In this document: one piece after another, positions 8,475-17,635 of the stretch
Numbering within the stretch: position 1 is the first letter of the stretch
Layout of the letters: every line of letters begins with the position of its first letter
Assembly (NCBI RefSeq): GCF_007744675.1
Contig: NZ_CP036269.1
Location: 7,199,917-7,263,916 of the forward strand
Direction: 5' to 3'
DNA length: 64,000 bases
Source: Gimesia alba
GTDB taxonomy: Bacteria > Planctomycetota > Planctomycetia > Planctomycetales > Planctomycetaceae
The notes under the pieces: generated by a model
The model's database searches: none
Told to the model about the DNA's origin: nothing
The model's input: only the letters and a program-made list of their open reading frames with translations
Translations under genes and position numbers: made by a program

Positions 8475-9257
8475 ATGAAGCTGGAAGGGCGAAATGCGCT
8501 CGTAACAGGCGCCTCCCGGGGAATTGGTCGTGGATGTGCAATTGAAATGGCAAGAGAAGGGGCGAATGTTGCCATCAACTATCGATCTCATCCTGAAGAA
8601 GCAGAAGCAGCAGCAGAAGAAGCACGCTCCTTTGGTGTGAAAGCAATCACAATCCAGGCTGATGTTTCTGACCAGGAATCTGTCGAGGCAGCTGTTGCGA
8701 AAGTCGCGGAAGAATTCGGCAGCCTTGATCTGTTTGTTTCCAATTCTGCCTACAGCGACCGTGAACTGATTCTGGAAGCTGATATGGAAGGCTTCAAAAG
8801 AACCATTGATGTCACAATGTGGGGTGCTTTCTTTGGCGTTCGTGCGGCAGCCGGTCAAATGACCAAACAGGGAAAAGGTGGTTCGATCGTTGTCATCAGT
8901 TCTCCCCACGCCGTCATTGCAATTCCCACATCCGCAGCCTACAACATGGCCAAAGCGGCAATTGATCACATGGCACGAACGGCGGCCATCGAACTTGCAC
9001 AACATAAAATTCGTGTGAATACCGTGCATCCCGGCTGGATTGATACTCCAGGAGAGCGAAAATTCTTTACCGATGAGCAACTACAGGCGGGAGCAGAAAA
9101 TATTCCCTGGAAACGTCTGGGAAGCCCCAACGAAGTTGGCAAGCTTGTGGCATTTCTCTCCAGTTCTGATGCAGATTATATGACCGGAGGTACTACCACG
9201 ATCGATGGTGGAATCAGTCTTCCCTGGTGGTCAAATCGAGCAGAAGGGGCACAATAA
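8475..9257 (+). CDS. SDR-family oxidoreductase (FabG-like)
   Basis: A 260-residue classical short-chain dehydrogenase/reductase. The cofactor motif TGASRGIGRG lies near residue 15, and the catalytic region has VVISSPHA with the active Ser, followed by YNMAK (Tyr-x-x-x-Lys). The later HPGWIDTPGE loop and a C-terminal TGGTTTIDGG are typical. I chose the ATG at 8475 rather than the ATG at 8457 because AAGGAAG (8460-8466) lies exactly 8 bases upstream and overlaps the earlier codon. Acidic or basic cofactor preference is not certain; an Arg in NYRSH after the second beta strand suggests NADP(H). The substrate is unknown. The flanks have no fatty-acid genes apart from the KASIII-like gene 1.6 kb downstream. 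Confidence 0.92.
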   Translation: MKLEGRNALVTGASRGIGRGCAIEMAREGANVAINYRSHPEEAEAAAEEARSFGVKAITIQADVSDQESVEAAVAKVAEEFGSLDLFVSNSAYSDRELILEADMEGFKRTIDVTMWGAFFGVRAAAGQMTKQGKGGSIVVISSPHAVIAIPTSAAYNMAKAAIDHMARTAAIELAQHKIRVNTVHPGWIDTPGERKFFTDEQLQAGAENIPWKRLGSPNEVGKLVAFLSSSDADYMTGGTTTIDGGISLPWWSNRAEGAQ

Positions 9258-9520
9258 TTCCAGAGGAAAGATCGGGCTGATCCCCAACCTGTCCCTGAGT
9301 TAGCACAATGGGCACAACTCTTTATATATCATAGACTTCAGGTTGGCCTAGCCCTTTCGTTCTTGATGAGATACACTACTATTTCCTGTGAAACTGCTAC
9401 CAGGATTCAGGTTGCTTAAGAGTGCGCTTCTGATTTGGTAACTTTACGACTAAGATTCATCACTGGAAAACGAATTACATTGATTCATCCTTTACCGAGG
9501 AAGTGCCTGAGGATCCTGAA

Positions 9521-10408
9521 ATGACTGACAGTCACAATAAAATTGACTTGAAAAATCCGGTCATCGCCGCGATTTTGGCGTTTCTGATTCCCGGTGCCGG
9601 CCACCTTTATCAAGGCCGAACTTTCAAAGCAGCCATCTACTGCTTCTGTATTCTGAGCACCTTTTTTTGCGGCATGGCACTCGGCGACTGGAAAACCGTC
9701 TATTACCAATCGCAGCCGGGGAAACGGACACTCGGTTATTTCGCACAAGTCGGTGTGGGCTTACCTGCTCTGCCGGCATTAGTCCAGACATCTCGCTATA
9801 ACAAACTGGTCTCCCCCTCGAATCTTGCAAGAAATGACGTTGATTCCAACTATTTTGAATCGCACCCTTACCGCATGGAAATGCCTTTGGAAGCACCCTT
9901 CAAAGGCACCCTTCTGGATCGAGGCGATGATGGTAAAAATATCAGTGGCCAGTTAGAAGGCTATATCAAACTCAAAACTGTTCCCAGTGATTTCGGTACC
10001 GCAATTACCGGAACGTTTGAAGGGACGCTGGATAACAAGCCTATCTCCCCTCTGAATCTTTCCGATCCAGTAGGCCTTGGTCTACCACTGGGCGGAGACA
10101 AAGAGCGAGCTCTGGAATGTGCCGTCGTGCGGGACCTCGATGGGAGGCAAACAGACACAGGGCATATTGAAGGTTCGATTCCCAGACCCTTTTTGAACTG
10201 GTTTGAAATGCCATTAAGCAATCGAGAGCTTGATGATATCAATAAAAAACTTGGAAAACGGTACGAATTTGCTGTCGTCTTCACCTGGATTGCCGGACTA
10301 TTAAATCTGCTTGTGATCTGGGATGCCTTTGAAGGTCCCGCCTACGGAAGAGGTGATGAAGAACAAGCCGCCTCTCAAAAAAAACAGAGTTCAGATTCAA
10401 AAACTTAA
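9521..10408 (+). CDS. Planctomycete membrane protein (DUF6677-like)
   Basis: About 295 residues. A first membrane region (residues about 13-55) contains FLIPGAGHLYQGRTFKAAIY, the PGxGHxYxGR pattern found in TM2-domain and related planctomycete membrane proteins. A large central soluble segment (about 80-250) follows, then a C-terminal helix (AVVFTWIAGLLNLLVIWDAFEG) and a short charged tail. I chose the ATG at 9521 because GAGGA lies 7 bases upstream; an in-frame GTG at 9503 is an alternative. It is followed 67 bases later by a small two-helix membrane protein, a pairing I believe recurs in planctomycetes. Molecular function is unknown. Confidence 0.75.
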   Translation: MTDSHNKIDLKNPVIAAILAFLIPGAGHLYQGRTFKAAIYCFCILSTFFCGMALGDWKTVYYQSQPGKRTLGYFAQVGVGLPALPALVQTSRYNKLVSPSNLARNDVDSNYFESHPYRMEMPLEAPFKGTLLDRGDDGKNISGQLEGYIKLKTVPSDFGTAITGTFEGTLDNKPISPLNLSDPVGLGLPLGGDKERALECAVVRDLDGRQTDTGHIEGSIPRPFLNWFEMPLSNRELDDINKKLGKRYEFAVVFTWIAGLLNLLVIWDAFEGPAYGRGDEEQAASQKKQSSDSKT

Positions 10409-10475
10409 GTAAACTGAAATCCTTTGAAGTACACCATATTCATCCCCCCATTGATCAATTAAAGGCCCCTGCAGC

Positions 10476-10682
10476 ATGTCGAATTCACTACTATTAGCGA
10501 ACCAGGTAAATGCCGTAGTCTACCTGATTCCGCTCCTGGCGGTGATCAGTCTAGTCTATAATGCCACGCGATATGAAATTCCACAGGTGATTATTCAGCG
10601 TTCGATCCGTTTTTTCTTCACGGCGATCATTATCATGGGTGGGCTCATGACAGTATTGGCGTTACTCTCCTGGAACCTGTGA
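10476..10682 (+). CDS. Small two-helix membrane protein
   Basis: A 68-residue hydrophobic protein with two predicted membrane helices (about residues 10-30 and 45-66) and a short basic loop (NATRYEIPQVIIQRSIRFF) between them. No known domain is recognised. It lies downstream of the DUF6677-like gene and probably shares its transcript, so it may be an accessory subunit of that protein. The codon pattern and position support a real gene despite the length. Confidence 0.65.
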   Translation: MSNSLLLANQVNAVVYLIPLLAVISLVYNATRYEIPQVIIQRSIRFFFTAIIIMGGLMTVLALLSWNL

Positions 10683-10870
10683 ACACTTTAACACACTGCA
10701 ATACGGTTAATGATACGACAAACTATCTGACCGTGTCACTTTTTTTGACTTCTTAAAATTTTATTCTCATTTATTTCTATTCAATTGCACTTTAGGTAAA
10801 TGTTGCACATACTCAGACGATTGCGGGGTTATGGATTCCCTTTCTGCAATAGTTAGGTTGGGATTACTTT

Positions 10871-11974
10871 ATGCAGAATAATGGATTTGCACTGACGGAG
10901 TTAGTAGATCTGGCGGATCATACTGACCTGTTTGAGCTATTGGATAATGAAAGTGTTTACGCACTATCTCATCAGGGTGTCTCTGCGGGCTTCTCAAGCG
11001 TCAAAGCGATTAGCCGTTCTACCGGGATTGAGACACGTCGACTGCTACAGCTAGATCTCTCACCCATAGATATCGCGACTGCCATCGCTGAGAAGCTGCA
11101 GTTAACGGTTGGCTTTGACTGGGCTGAATGCCCGGCGATTCTGCTCTGTCATTCTCATACAAATAACCAGTCGGCTCGCCAGTTATGTGACCAGCTCGCC
11201 GAGAAACTGGATATCCCGCCGGAAAGGTTCATCGCCTTAAACTATGGATGTGTCGGCTTCATCGAGCTTCTGAGCCGTGCCACACAACTCCTGGAAGATC
11301 AGCCAGAGGGTGTGCACATCCCTCTGCTCACTGTCGAAACCCCCGAGCACTGGCATGACTCTTCCGACAAGGCTTTCTGTGGGATTGTCTCAGCAGGTGC
11401 CACCGGCACAACGCTCTGGCGAGGCCCGGGGCATTCCCTGCTGCATGTTGAAACAGCGACCGAATATATTCCCCCCGAACGCCGCAAAGAAGATTTACCA
11501 CTATTTTGGACCGAACAGGGAGACATGTACGACTTCCGCGGTCAACCCGAGCACAAACTGGTCATGCACATGGATGGCGAATCCGTTTTCCTGAATGGCG
11601 TGGACCTGATGCTCGAAGCGTGCCTCAAATCTTATAAGCAGCTTTCTGATGCTGCGGACCGGATTTTGATTGCCCCGCATCAACCAAGTGGCAAATTGTT
11701 AAAAGCCATGATTGCCGCAGCACGGCAGATTCCAATTCAGGCTGATTTTCTCAATAATCTGCCGAATTACGGTAACTCCATTTCATCAACAATTCCCACA
11801 ATTCTGGCGCGTCTGGAAGAAGTTGTGGAAGAAAACGGTTATGCCCCTGTGAATGAAGGCGCCCTGATTCTATTACCTGCAGCTGGCATCTGCATGGATC
11901 GCCTGACCGATTCGATGTGTATCGGAAGAGCAGCTCTCAAATGGCAACCAGGACGTTATCGAAACGAATCCTAA
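10871..11974 (+). CDS. KASIII-like (FabH-fold) ketoacyl synthase
   Basis: A 367-residue thiolase-fold protein. The FabH-type catalytic triad is intact: Cys127 in LNYGCVGFIELL, His270 in IAPHQPSGK and Asn302 in NYGNSISSTIP. These occur in the same order and with similar spacing as in FabH (Cys-His-Asn). The N-terminal half is divergent, so it is a FabH-like protein rather than housekeeping FabH; KASIII-like enzymes can prime fatty acids, make alkylquinolones or join two acyl chains. A central insertion (about residues 195-235, rich in charged and Pro residues) is unusual. A fair ribosome site precedes the ATG. The 3' end overlaps the convergent lptB gene by 4 bases, the two stop codons sharing sequence. 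The substrate is unknown. Confidence 0.82.
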   Translation: MQNNGFALTELVDLADHTDLFELLDNESVYALSHQGVSAGFSSVKAISRSTGIETRRLLQLDLSPIDIATAIAEKLQLTVGFDWAECPAILLCHSHTNNQSARQLCDQLAEKLDIPPERFIALNYGCVGFIELLSRATQLLEDQPEGVHIPLLTVETPEHWHDSSDKAFCGIVSAGATGTTLWRGPGHSLLHVETATEYIPPERRKEDLPLFWTEQGDMYDFRGQPEHKLVMHMDGESVFLNGVDLMLEACLKSYKQLSDAADRILIAPHQPSGKLLKAMIAAARQIPIQADFLNNLPNYGNSISSTIPTILARLEEVVEENGYAPVNEGALILLPAAGICMDRLTDSMCIGRAALKWQPGRYRNES

Positions 11975-12753
11975 GCAGCGTCCCGTTCAAATGCACGGGA
12001 CCCAAAAGCTTCTCGTCCTTCGATAATCGATCCTTTGTCAAACCGCTTACCAAAGTATAATGCCTGAGCCGATTCATCACTGAGCACCGTCTCTGCATCG
12101 CCGCTGACGAGTACCTGACCAGCACTGATGATGTAACTGCGGTCAGTAATCGTTAACGTCTCACGTTCGCGGTGGTCTGTTAGCAAAATTGAAATTCCGC
12201 TATCACGCAAATCAGCAATGATATCCTGGATATCGTGAATCGTGACTGGGTCAATTCCCGTAAAGGGTTCATCCAGCAAAATCAGTTCCGGAGAACTGGC
12301 CAGGCAACGGGCTATCTCCAACCGCCGGCGTTCTCCCCCAGAGAGTGTCGAGGCAATCTGCTTGCGCTTTGCCGTCAAGCCAAATTGGTCCAGCAAGTGA
12401 TAAACGGTCTCGTGTCTTTGTCGGCGGTTCAAGTCAAGAAACTCGAGGATGGCATAGATGTTCTGCTCAATCGAAAGTTTGACAAACACACTTTCATCCT
12501 GAGGCAGGTAGCCCATCCCTTGTCGCGCCCGTTTATACATCGGCCAGGAAGTAACATCTTTTCCTTCGAGATAGACACGTCCCTTGGTAGGCGCAATCAT
12601 ACCACATGCCATGCGAAAAGTGGTTGTCTTGCCGGCGCCATTGGGCCCCAAAAGGCCTACGATTTCACCACGTTCCACGTAAAAATCGACGCCATCCACG
12701 GCGCGTTTCCCGGGATAATCTTTGACCAGCCCCACACATTCCAACAATGCCAT
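11971..12753 (-). CDS. lptB: LPS-export ABC ATPase (LptB-like)
   Basis: A 260-residue ABC ATP-binding subunit close to LptB in length and motifs. Walker A is GPNGAGKTTT, the Q-loop region is MGYLPQDESVF, the signature is LSGGERRR, Walker B is LILLDEPF followed by the H-loop His in LLTDHRE. MGYLPQ followed by SVFVKLSI is characteristic of LptB. In the Lpt system it powers lipopolysaccharide extraction from the inner membrane with LptFG, none of which lies in this window. A strong GGAGGA ribosome site lies 9 bases before the ATG. It follows two signal peptidase genes on the same strand. A branched-chain amino-acid transporter ATPase is the less likely alternative. Confidence 0.87.
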   Translation of the reverse strand: MALLECVGLVKDYPGKRAVDGVDFYVERGEIVGLLGPNGAGKTTTFRMACGMIAPTKGRVYLEGKDVTSWPMYKRARQGMGYLPQDESVFVKLSIEQNIYAILEFLDLNRRQRHETVYHLLDQFGLTAKRKQIASTLSGGERRRLEIARCLASSPELILLDEPFTGIDPVTIHDIQDIIADLRDSGISILLTDHRERETLTITDRSYIISAGQVLVSGDAETVLSDESAQALYFGKRFDKGSIIEGREAFGSRAFERDAA

Positions 12754-12959
12754 CGTACACGTCCTCCTTGACGAATCCGTTTGCTTTAAGACTCATTGTG
12801 CGCATTCTAGAGCGCATCACATTTTACCATATCGAATTCAATCTAATATACTCGGTCCAAATGGCCTTGAAAACGCTACAGTAAAACTGGACACAGTCTA
12901 GCAAAAACATTGAATCTGCTTAAGATCGATTTACCAACACTTTCCAGCAGAGCAGGCCG

Positions 12960-14831
12960 CTATCGAATGCGTTTCATCCTGGAAAAATTAGGATAAAAGG
13001 GAACCGAAAGTTTGGCATACGGATCCTTGGTGGGATAGTGACCTGGTGAAGTCTGGTGGTAGAAAAACTTCTTTAAAGGCCCCACATTGGGTGAATAACC
13101 ACGGCCATCATTCATAAACGGAATTCCATGAGGCCAGTAAATCATGAATGCTTTTCCGACCAGCGCAGACCGGGGCACTGCATGCCGTCGTTCGGCTTCA
13201 CGGTCATTTCCCCACAAACGACTGTCAGCACTGCGAGCAGAGTTATCTCCCAGCACAAAAAATTCCTCATCCGACATTTTTGCGAATCGAACCTGTTGAC
13301 GATGATCTTCGTACTGACGACTCCAGGCAGCCGGATCCCATAGTAATTCCCACAAATGCCGCCGATCCCCAGAATACTCCTGGTTCTGATAATACTCATC
13401 CGCGCGGTAATAAATATCACGCTGCAGATATAGATGAGAAATCACAAAATCAGCCCCCCGACCTGCAACGCCGGCAGGAGCCAGATCCCCTTCTCGGGGA
13501 GCGGGAGAAACAGGTGGCTGGTATTGTGTCATGTTTCCCAGATCAAGGGCCGTCCCGTTGACCCAGAGACAGAGCCTCTGATCCACATTCGCAAACATCA
13601 GGGAATAGGAACCTTTGCCTTTGACTTCCGTCTGAATCGATGCCAATTCGGTTTCTACCGGCTCCGGGTTGGGAAAGTCTTCCACGTAATAGAGTTTTGC
13701 TACCCCCGTCTTCAGATCAAAGCGAACTCGATAATGACGATCGCCCCGCATCAGCTCGACAAAGAATTCGCCCCCCTCAGACTGAATCTCGACATCGAAA
13801 TTAAGTGTTAAATCACCAACCCAAAAAGCAGCGTCATACATAAACGCCCCCGATGACGAGCCGCCCGAGTAATTATTGTAGGCGGTGTAATCGCTGATCA
13901 AACGCGGTTGCGGTGGCGAAGATGCCATCGTCTGTTTGAATAATTCCGGATTCTCCTGTAACAATGTCCATTCCGACTGACGGGGAACGAAATGCTGATA
14001 GCGCAACCACTCCAGATTTTGCTCATCTGCAGTCGCAGCGCTCCCCCGATACTGATAAGCACGCGACTCCTGATCAATTTCCCAGGCTGATTCTTTCAAA
14101 CCCTCGAACTTTGTCTCATTCGGAGCAACCTGACGCATGGGAGACCAACGTTCCGGCCAGTCAAACTGAAGGATTTCGCGTGGCGGATAGTCATCATCGT
14201 AAACCAACTGCTGGACTGCCAGTTGTTTCTGCAGGTTATCCTTACGGAGAATGACAAACGGATCTTTCTCATTTTTTCGGGCATACACGTCACCCCGGGA
14301 AATCTGAATCTCTTCGCCGGGCAAACCAACCAGTCGTTTAATGTAATTCGTTTGTGATGCTTCGGGGTATTTGAAAACAATCACATCCCAGCGATTCGGA
14401 TCTCCAAAATCAAAGGGGAACTTATTAACAATAATCCGATCACCAGTGAATGGCATCGCATCCTGCAGATCACTGTAGTAGCGACAGTTCGGGCAATAAG
14501 CACCTGTTACTTTATTGGATGGAATATAATATTCTGTTTTTTCCACCAGTTCATCACTGGCACCTACGGCGTATTTCACGCCGCACTCAGCACAATTCAA
14601 TTCTTTATGACGGCCATACAAAGTAGGCGCCATCGACCCTGTTGGAATCACAAAGGCTTCGGCGGAATAGGCACGAAAGACAAATGCAAAGACCAGTGCG
14701 ATGATGATCGACTCGATCGTATCACGCAGTTCATTGTGCCTTCCCGGAATCTTCTCTTTCTCCGCCTGGGCAGGTTCGGCCTGTTTAGTCAGGTCTTTTT
14801 TACTTTTAGACTTATCTGTTTTTTTTGTCAT
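12960..14831 (-). CDS. lepB: Giant signal peptidase I with zinc-ribbon and large insertion
   Basis: A 623-residue S26 signal peptidase, two to three times the usual size. After a Lys-rich cytoplasmic tail, a single membrane helix (about 40-55) leads to the catalytic Ser66 (PTGSMAPT) and general base Lys165 (YIKRLVGLPGE). Box E (FFVLGDNSARSADSR) lies near residue 535. Two insertions stand out. The first is a four-Cys knuckle between box B and the RWDVIVF strand (Cys80, Cys83, Cys113, Cys116), probably a zinc ribbon. The second is a segment of about 340 residues between the Lys region and box E. It contains a beta-rich stretch (LTLNFDVEIQSEGGEFFVEL, then RGDRHYRVRF) resembling a LamG/concanavalin-like sandwich. 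It cleaves signal peptides at the outer face of the inner membrane. It is paired with a diverged paralog just upstream. Confidence 0.92.
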   Translation of the reverse strand: MTKKTDKSKSKKDLTKQAEPAQAEKEKIPGRHNELRDTIESIIIALVFAFVFRAYSAEAFVIPTGSMAPTLYGRHKELNCAECGVKYAVGASDELVEKTEYYIPSNKVTGAYCPNCRYYSDLQDAMPFTGDRIIVNKFPFDFGDPNRWDVIVFKYPEASQTNYIKRLVGLPGEEIQISRGDVYARKNEKDPFVILRKDNLQKQLAVQQLVYDDDYPPREILQFDWPERWSPMRQVAPNETKFEGLKESAWEIDQESRAYQYRGSAATADEQNLEWLRYQHFVPRQSEWTLLQENPELFKQTMASSPPQPRLISDYTAYNNYSGGSSSGAFMYDAAFWVGDLTLNFDVEIQSEGGEFFVELMRGDRHYRVRFDLKTGVAKLYYVEDFPNPEPVETELASIQTEVKGKGSYSLMFANVDQRLCLWVNGTALDLGNMTQYQPPVSPAPREGDLAPAGVAGRGADFVISHLYLQRDIYYRADEYYQNQEYSGDRRHLWELLWDPAAWSRQYEDHRQQVRFAKMSDEEFFVLGDNSARSADSRLWGNDREAERRHAVPRSALVGKAFMIYWPHGIPFMNDGRGYSPNVGPLKKFFYHQTSPGHYPTKDPYAKLSVPFYPNFSRMKRIR

Positions 14832-14978
14832 TACAAATAACCTGCCAATAATTCGTAGCCAGCTAGAAAACCAGTGCTGATCAATGTCAGTCGGTTCTGG
14901 TGATTCGCTGCTGGAGTTGGTTTATGAAATTCTTTCCTCAAAAAAAGAAAGATCTTCTGCAAATACTTTAATTTGACA

Positions 14979-16694
14979 TTAATGAATATAGCGAATCCGG
15001 GAGAAATCTGGAATGCGTATGTGACCTACATGGCTGCCGATTTTCACTTCCCCCTGCCGCGATGGTAAATGCACGAGAAAAGGCTTTCCCAGTAAGTATT
15101 TACGTTCGACTTTTCCATCCGCCCAGCTCCGACTATCCAGGGAAACCGGGCTATTGTCCCCCAGTACAAAATAGCTCTGTTGATCAAGCCGATAAGGCTC
15201 TTCCACGCCGTGCAGGCCTTTCCCGCGCGTATAATGAATATCACGAAAGAGTTTCAATTCTGTCACTTCGAAATGTCCGCCATTTGCACCGAATTGAACG
15301 GGTTCCCGAATCGGCTCCCGTGGCTCTGTCGTCTCGCTGAATAGCAGCGGCTGATAGATTAATTGACCATTGATGGCAAACAAAACCTGACGATCCATAA
15401 TCGACATCTCAAGCTGCATTGATTTCTGTTGCGACGTTTTACTCAGATGTCCGGTGCGCACAGGTTTATTCTGATCATCTACAAACAGAGTCACCTGTCG
15501 TGCTTTGAAATCGATCAGGTTCCGAAATCGATGATGGCCATCGAACATTTCGATCGCAAACTCTCCCTCTCCGGAATGAACTTTCAAATTGCACTCAAAT
15601 AGAAAGTCATGAACGGGAATTGATTCCTGATTTTCCACTCCTGAATTATAAGCATATTGATCGAGTACCGGCGCCACGTGAGATTTCTCATACAGCAGTG
15701 CAACGGCATAACGAAAGTCATCGTTTTCGGTCCGATCCAGCAATCGATGGCAGTCCTCCGATGTCATAGCGCCTCGACAACTCAATTGTTTTTTCTTCGG
15801 ATCAAACTGAACGGGGCCCAGAACCGGTTCCGGTTGTTCTATCTCTTCAGGCCACGCTTCTAACGGCGTCACTGTAAGATAATGGCCTCCCTGTCTGATC
15901 CAATGTTGATACTTGACCCACGCCCATTCCAATGAGACCGCAGAATTCAGTGGATCACTATCGCTGCTATCAAATGAAAATCCCTCAGGTTCCGATACCC
16001 AGGATGGATGACTGCTACGTTCCTCATCCACTTCAACTGGAACAAAACGCGGTTGAAAGAAATCATCATTTTTCGGCTGATAGTGATGATCGTGGACAAG
16101 CAATCGCACCGCATTTTGTGTTTTCAAATCCTTGCGCTGAATCTTACCATCGATATACAGGTCTCCCTGCTTGACCTGCACAGCTTCACCGGGCAATCCC
16201 ACGACGCGTTTTACATATGCCTGAGTCGGTTTAATGGGATTCTGAAATACGGCGACATCCCATCGTTGGGGACCTTTCAGGTAATATGCGTGTTTAAAAA
16301 CCAGGAGCTGGTCGCCTTCGTTGCGAGGCACATTCGTCAAATCAATGGAGTGAGTATTACAGTTTGGGCAGGTGGCATACTGCCCGGATTGATGGAGGAC
16401 TTCACCATGGGAATGTTCGTGCGTCTGAAACCGATTTGCGGAGACAGAATCATCATAGGCCACGCCGTAGGTAAAGGAAAATTCGCAGCGAGGACACTTC
16501 ACCTGCTTGTGATATCCCAATAGAGAAGGCGCCATAGAGCCTGTTGAGATCATGTAGCCTTCCGCCTGAAAGGTCCTGAATAGAATCACGGCAATTGCCA
16601 GCGAAACCACAGATTCCAGCACCATACGGAACAGGCTGGAGCGATGTTCCACCTCTTCTGCCTGGGATTCGAATTGACGGGGAGAGTGGTGCAT
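14979..16694 (-). CDS. lepB: Second giant signal peptidase I, paralog of the downstream gene
   Basis: A 571-residue S26 peptidase with the same architecture as its neighbour: one membrane helix, catalytic Ser53 (STGSMAPS), a four-Cys knuckle (Cys67, Cys70, Cys109, Cys112), Lys162 (AYVKRVVGLPGE), a long beta-rich insertion (KVHSGEGEFAIEMFDGHHRF) and box E (YFVLGDNSPVSLDSR). Unlike the neighbour, its knuckle carries a His-rich loop (HEHSHGEVLH). ATG at 16694 is preferred to the upstream in-frame TTG at 16706. Both catalytic residues are intact, so it is probably active. The long shared insert implies a common ancestor that already had it. Divergence is large enough that the two may differ in substrate. 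Confidence 0.9.
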   Translation of the reverse strand: MHHSPRQFESQAEEVEHRSSLFRMVLESVVSLAIAVILFRTFQAEGYMISTGSMAPSLLGYHKQVKCPRCEFSFTYGVAYDDSVSANRFQTHEHSHGEVLHQSGQYATCPNCNTHSIDLTNVPRNEGDQLLVFKHAYYLKGPQRWDVAVFQNPIKPTQAYVKRVVGLPGEAVQVKQGDLYIDGKIQRKDLKTQNAVRLLVHDHHYQPKNDDFFQPRFVPVEVDEERSSHPSWVSEPEGFSFDSSDSDPLNSAVSLEWAWVKYQHWIRQGGHYLTVTPLEAWPEEIEQPEPVLGPVQFDPKKKQLSCRGAMTSEDCHRLLDRTENDDFRYAVALLYEKSHVAPVLDQYAYNSGVENQESIPVHDFLFECNLKVHSGEGEFAIEMFDGHHRFRNLIDFKARQVTLFVDDQNKPVRTGHLSKTSQQKSMQLEMSIMDRQVLFAINGQLIYQPLLFSETTEPREPIREPVQFGANGGHFEVTELKLFRDIHYTRGKGLHGVEEPYRLDQQSYFVLGDNSPVSLDSRSWADGKVERKYLLGKPFLVHLPSRQGEVKIGSHVGHIRIPDFSRIRYIH

Positions 16695-16884
16695 CACAAC
16701 AAACAAAAGAAGTAACGGAAGTTTTCCTGAATTGATTTTTCAGAAAGCAAAAAGCTCAGCTCTTCATTTTAATAAATCCCGGTAACCTGAGGAAATAGAG
16801 AATCGCCCACCAGATCAGAATTGGCCAAAGCATCGCAGTCCTTCTGGGGAAACGTCGGAGCGTAACACTGTTTTGGGAAACAAC

Positions 16885-17529
16885 TTATCCCACTAAACAG
16901 AAGAGCAATAACATGCCAACCCAAACCACACCGAGAAAATGCCAGACGATCGAACAGGCATGCACGCCCCAATGATATTCATGATCGTACTGATAAAGAT
17001 ACGCTTTGTAGATCACGAAGCCCAAAATCCCGAAGGCAACGACAAAGTGCAGAGCATGTAGCAACACAAAGGAGAACAGCACACCATAACTGCTGGGATA
17101 GTGATACACATTTTTGGCCTGATCCAGCACAAGCAGCACTTCGGAATGCTGGCGTAGCACGTGAATCAGTCCCAGTGTCTGAATGACAAAAAATGCGCCA
17201 CCCAAAAGAAATGTGAGATTCAGGCAATTCCTGAACTGCTGCTGTTTCTCCTGGCGGACAAAGAATAAAGCCCGATGAATGGAGAAGCTCCCTAAAACCA
17301 GCAGCACTGTACTTAACCAGAGTGCAGAAGGAATCACCAGCGCTGTTGGCTCATACGTCTTCGCCAGATTTGAGCGTACGATGACATAGGCAATCAGGCC
17401 GCCAACAAACAGGACCGAGACCGTAAACAGAAAAATCGCCAGACCAAAATCTCTCTGACTAAGCCGATCCCGAGACGTAAATAACATCGCAAGTCGATCT
17501 CGAATTGTGCGGCTCCGGAAGGTAGACAT
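16885..17529 (-). CDS. Cytochrome c oxidase subunit III-like membrane protein
   Basis: A 214-residue protein with five predicted membrane helices and the heme-copper oxidase subunit III pattern. LLHALHFVVAFGILGF and a C-terminal HEYHWGVHACSIVWHFLGVVWV match the conserved His/Trp face of subunit III. The start is set by CAGGT 8 bases before the ATG at 17529; an in-frame ATG 33 bases upstream is the alternative. It is the last gene of the respiratory cluster, 106 bases after subunit IV. The cluster already has a longer subunit III at 18126-19202, so this is a second, shorter homolog, perhaps an accessory or stabilising subunit. Confidence 0.8.
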   Translation of the reverse strand: MSTFRSRTIRDRLAMLFTSRDRLSQRDFGLAIFLFTVSVLFVGGLIAYVIVRSNLAKTYEPTALVIPSALWLSTVLLVLGSFSIHRALFFVRQEKQQQFRNCLNLTFLLGGAFFVIQTLGLIHVLRQHSEVLLVLDQAKNVYHYPSSYGVLFSFVLLHALHFVVAFGILGFVIYKAYLYQYDHEYHWGVHACSIVWHFLGVVWVGMLLLFCLVG

Positions 17530-17635
17530 ATTAACCTGCCAACGTACTAAGCGCAAAAACATATACTGAGAAATATCGAATCAGGCAATCAAGCCGACTA
17601 TTCTATTTTCGCGGAACACGCCATCAGAATCAACA

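Noticed and set aside
16769-16972. 67-codon minus ORF at the end of the respiratory cluster
   Set aside because: It overlaps the end of the subunit III-like gene in another frame and has no supporting features.
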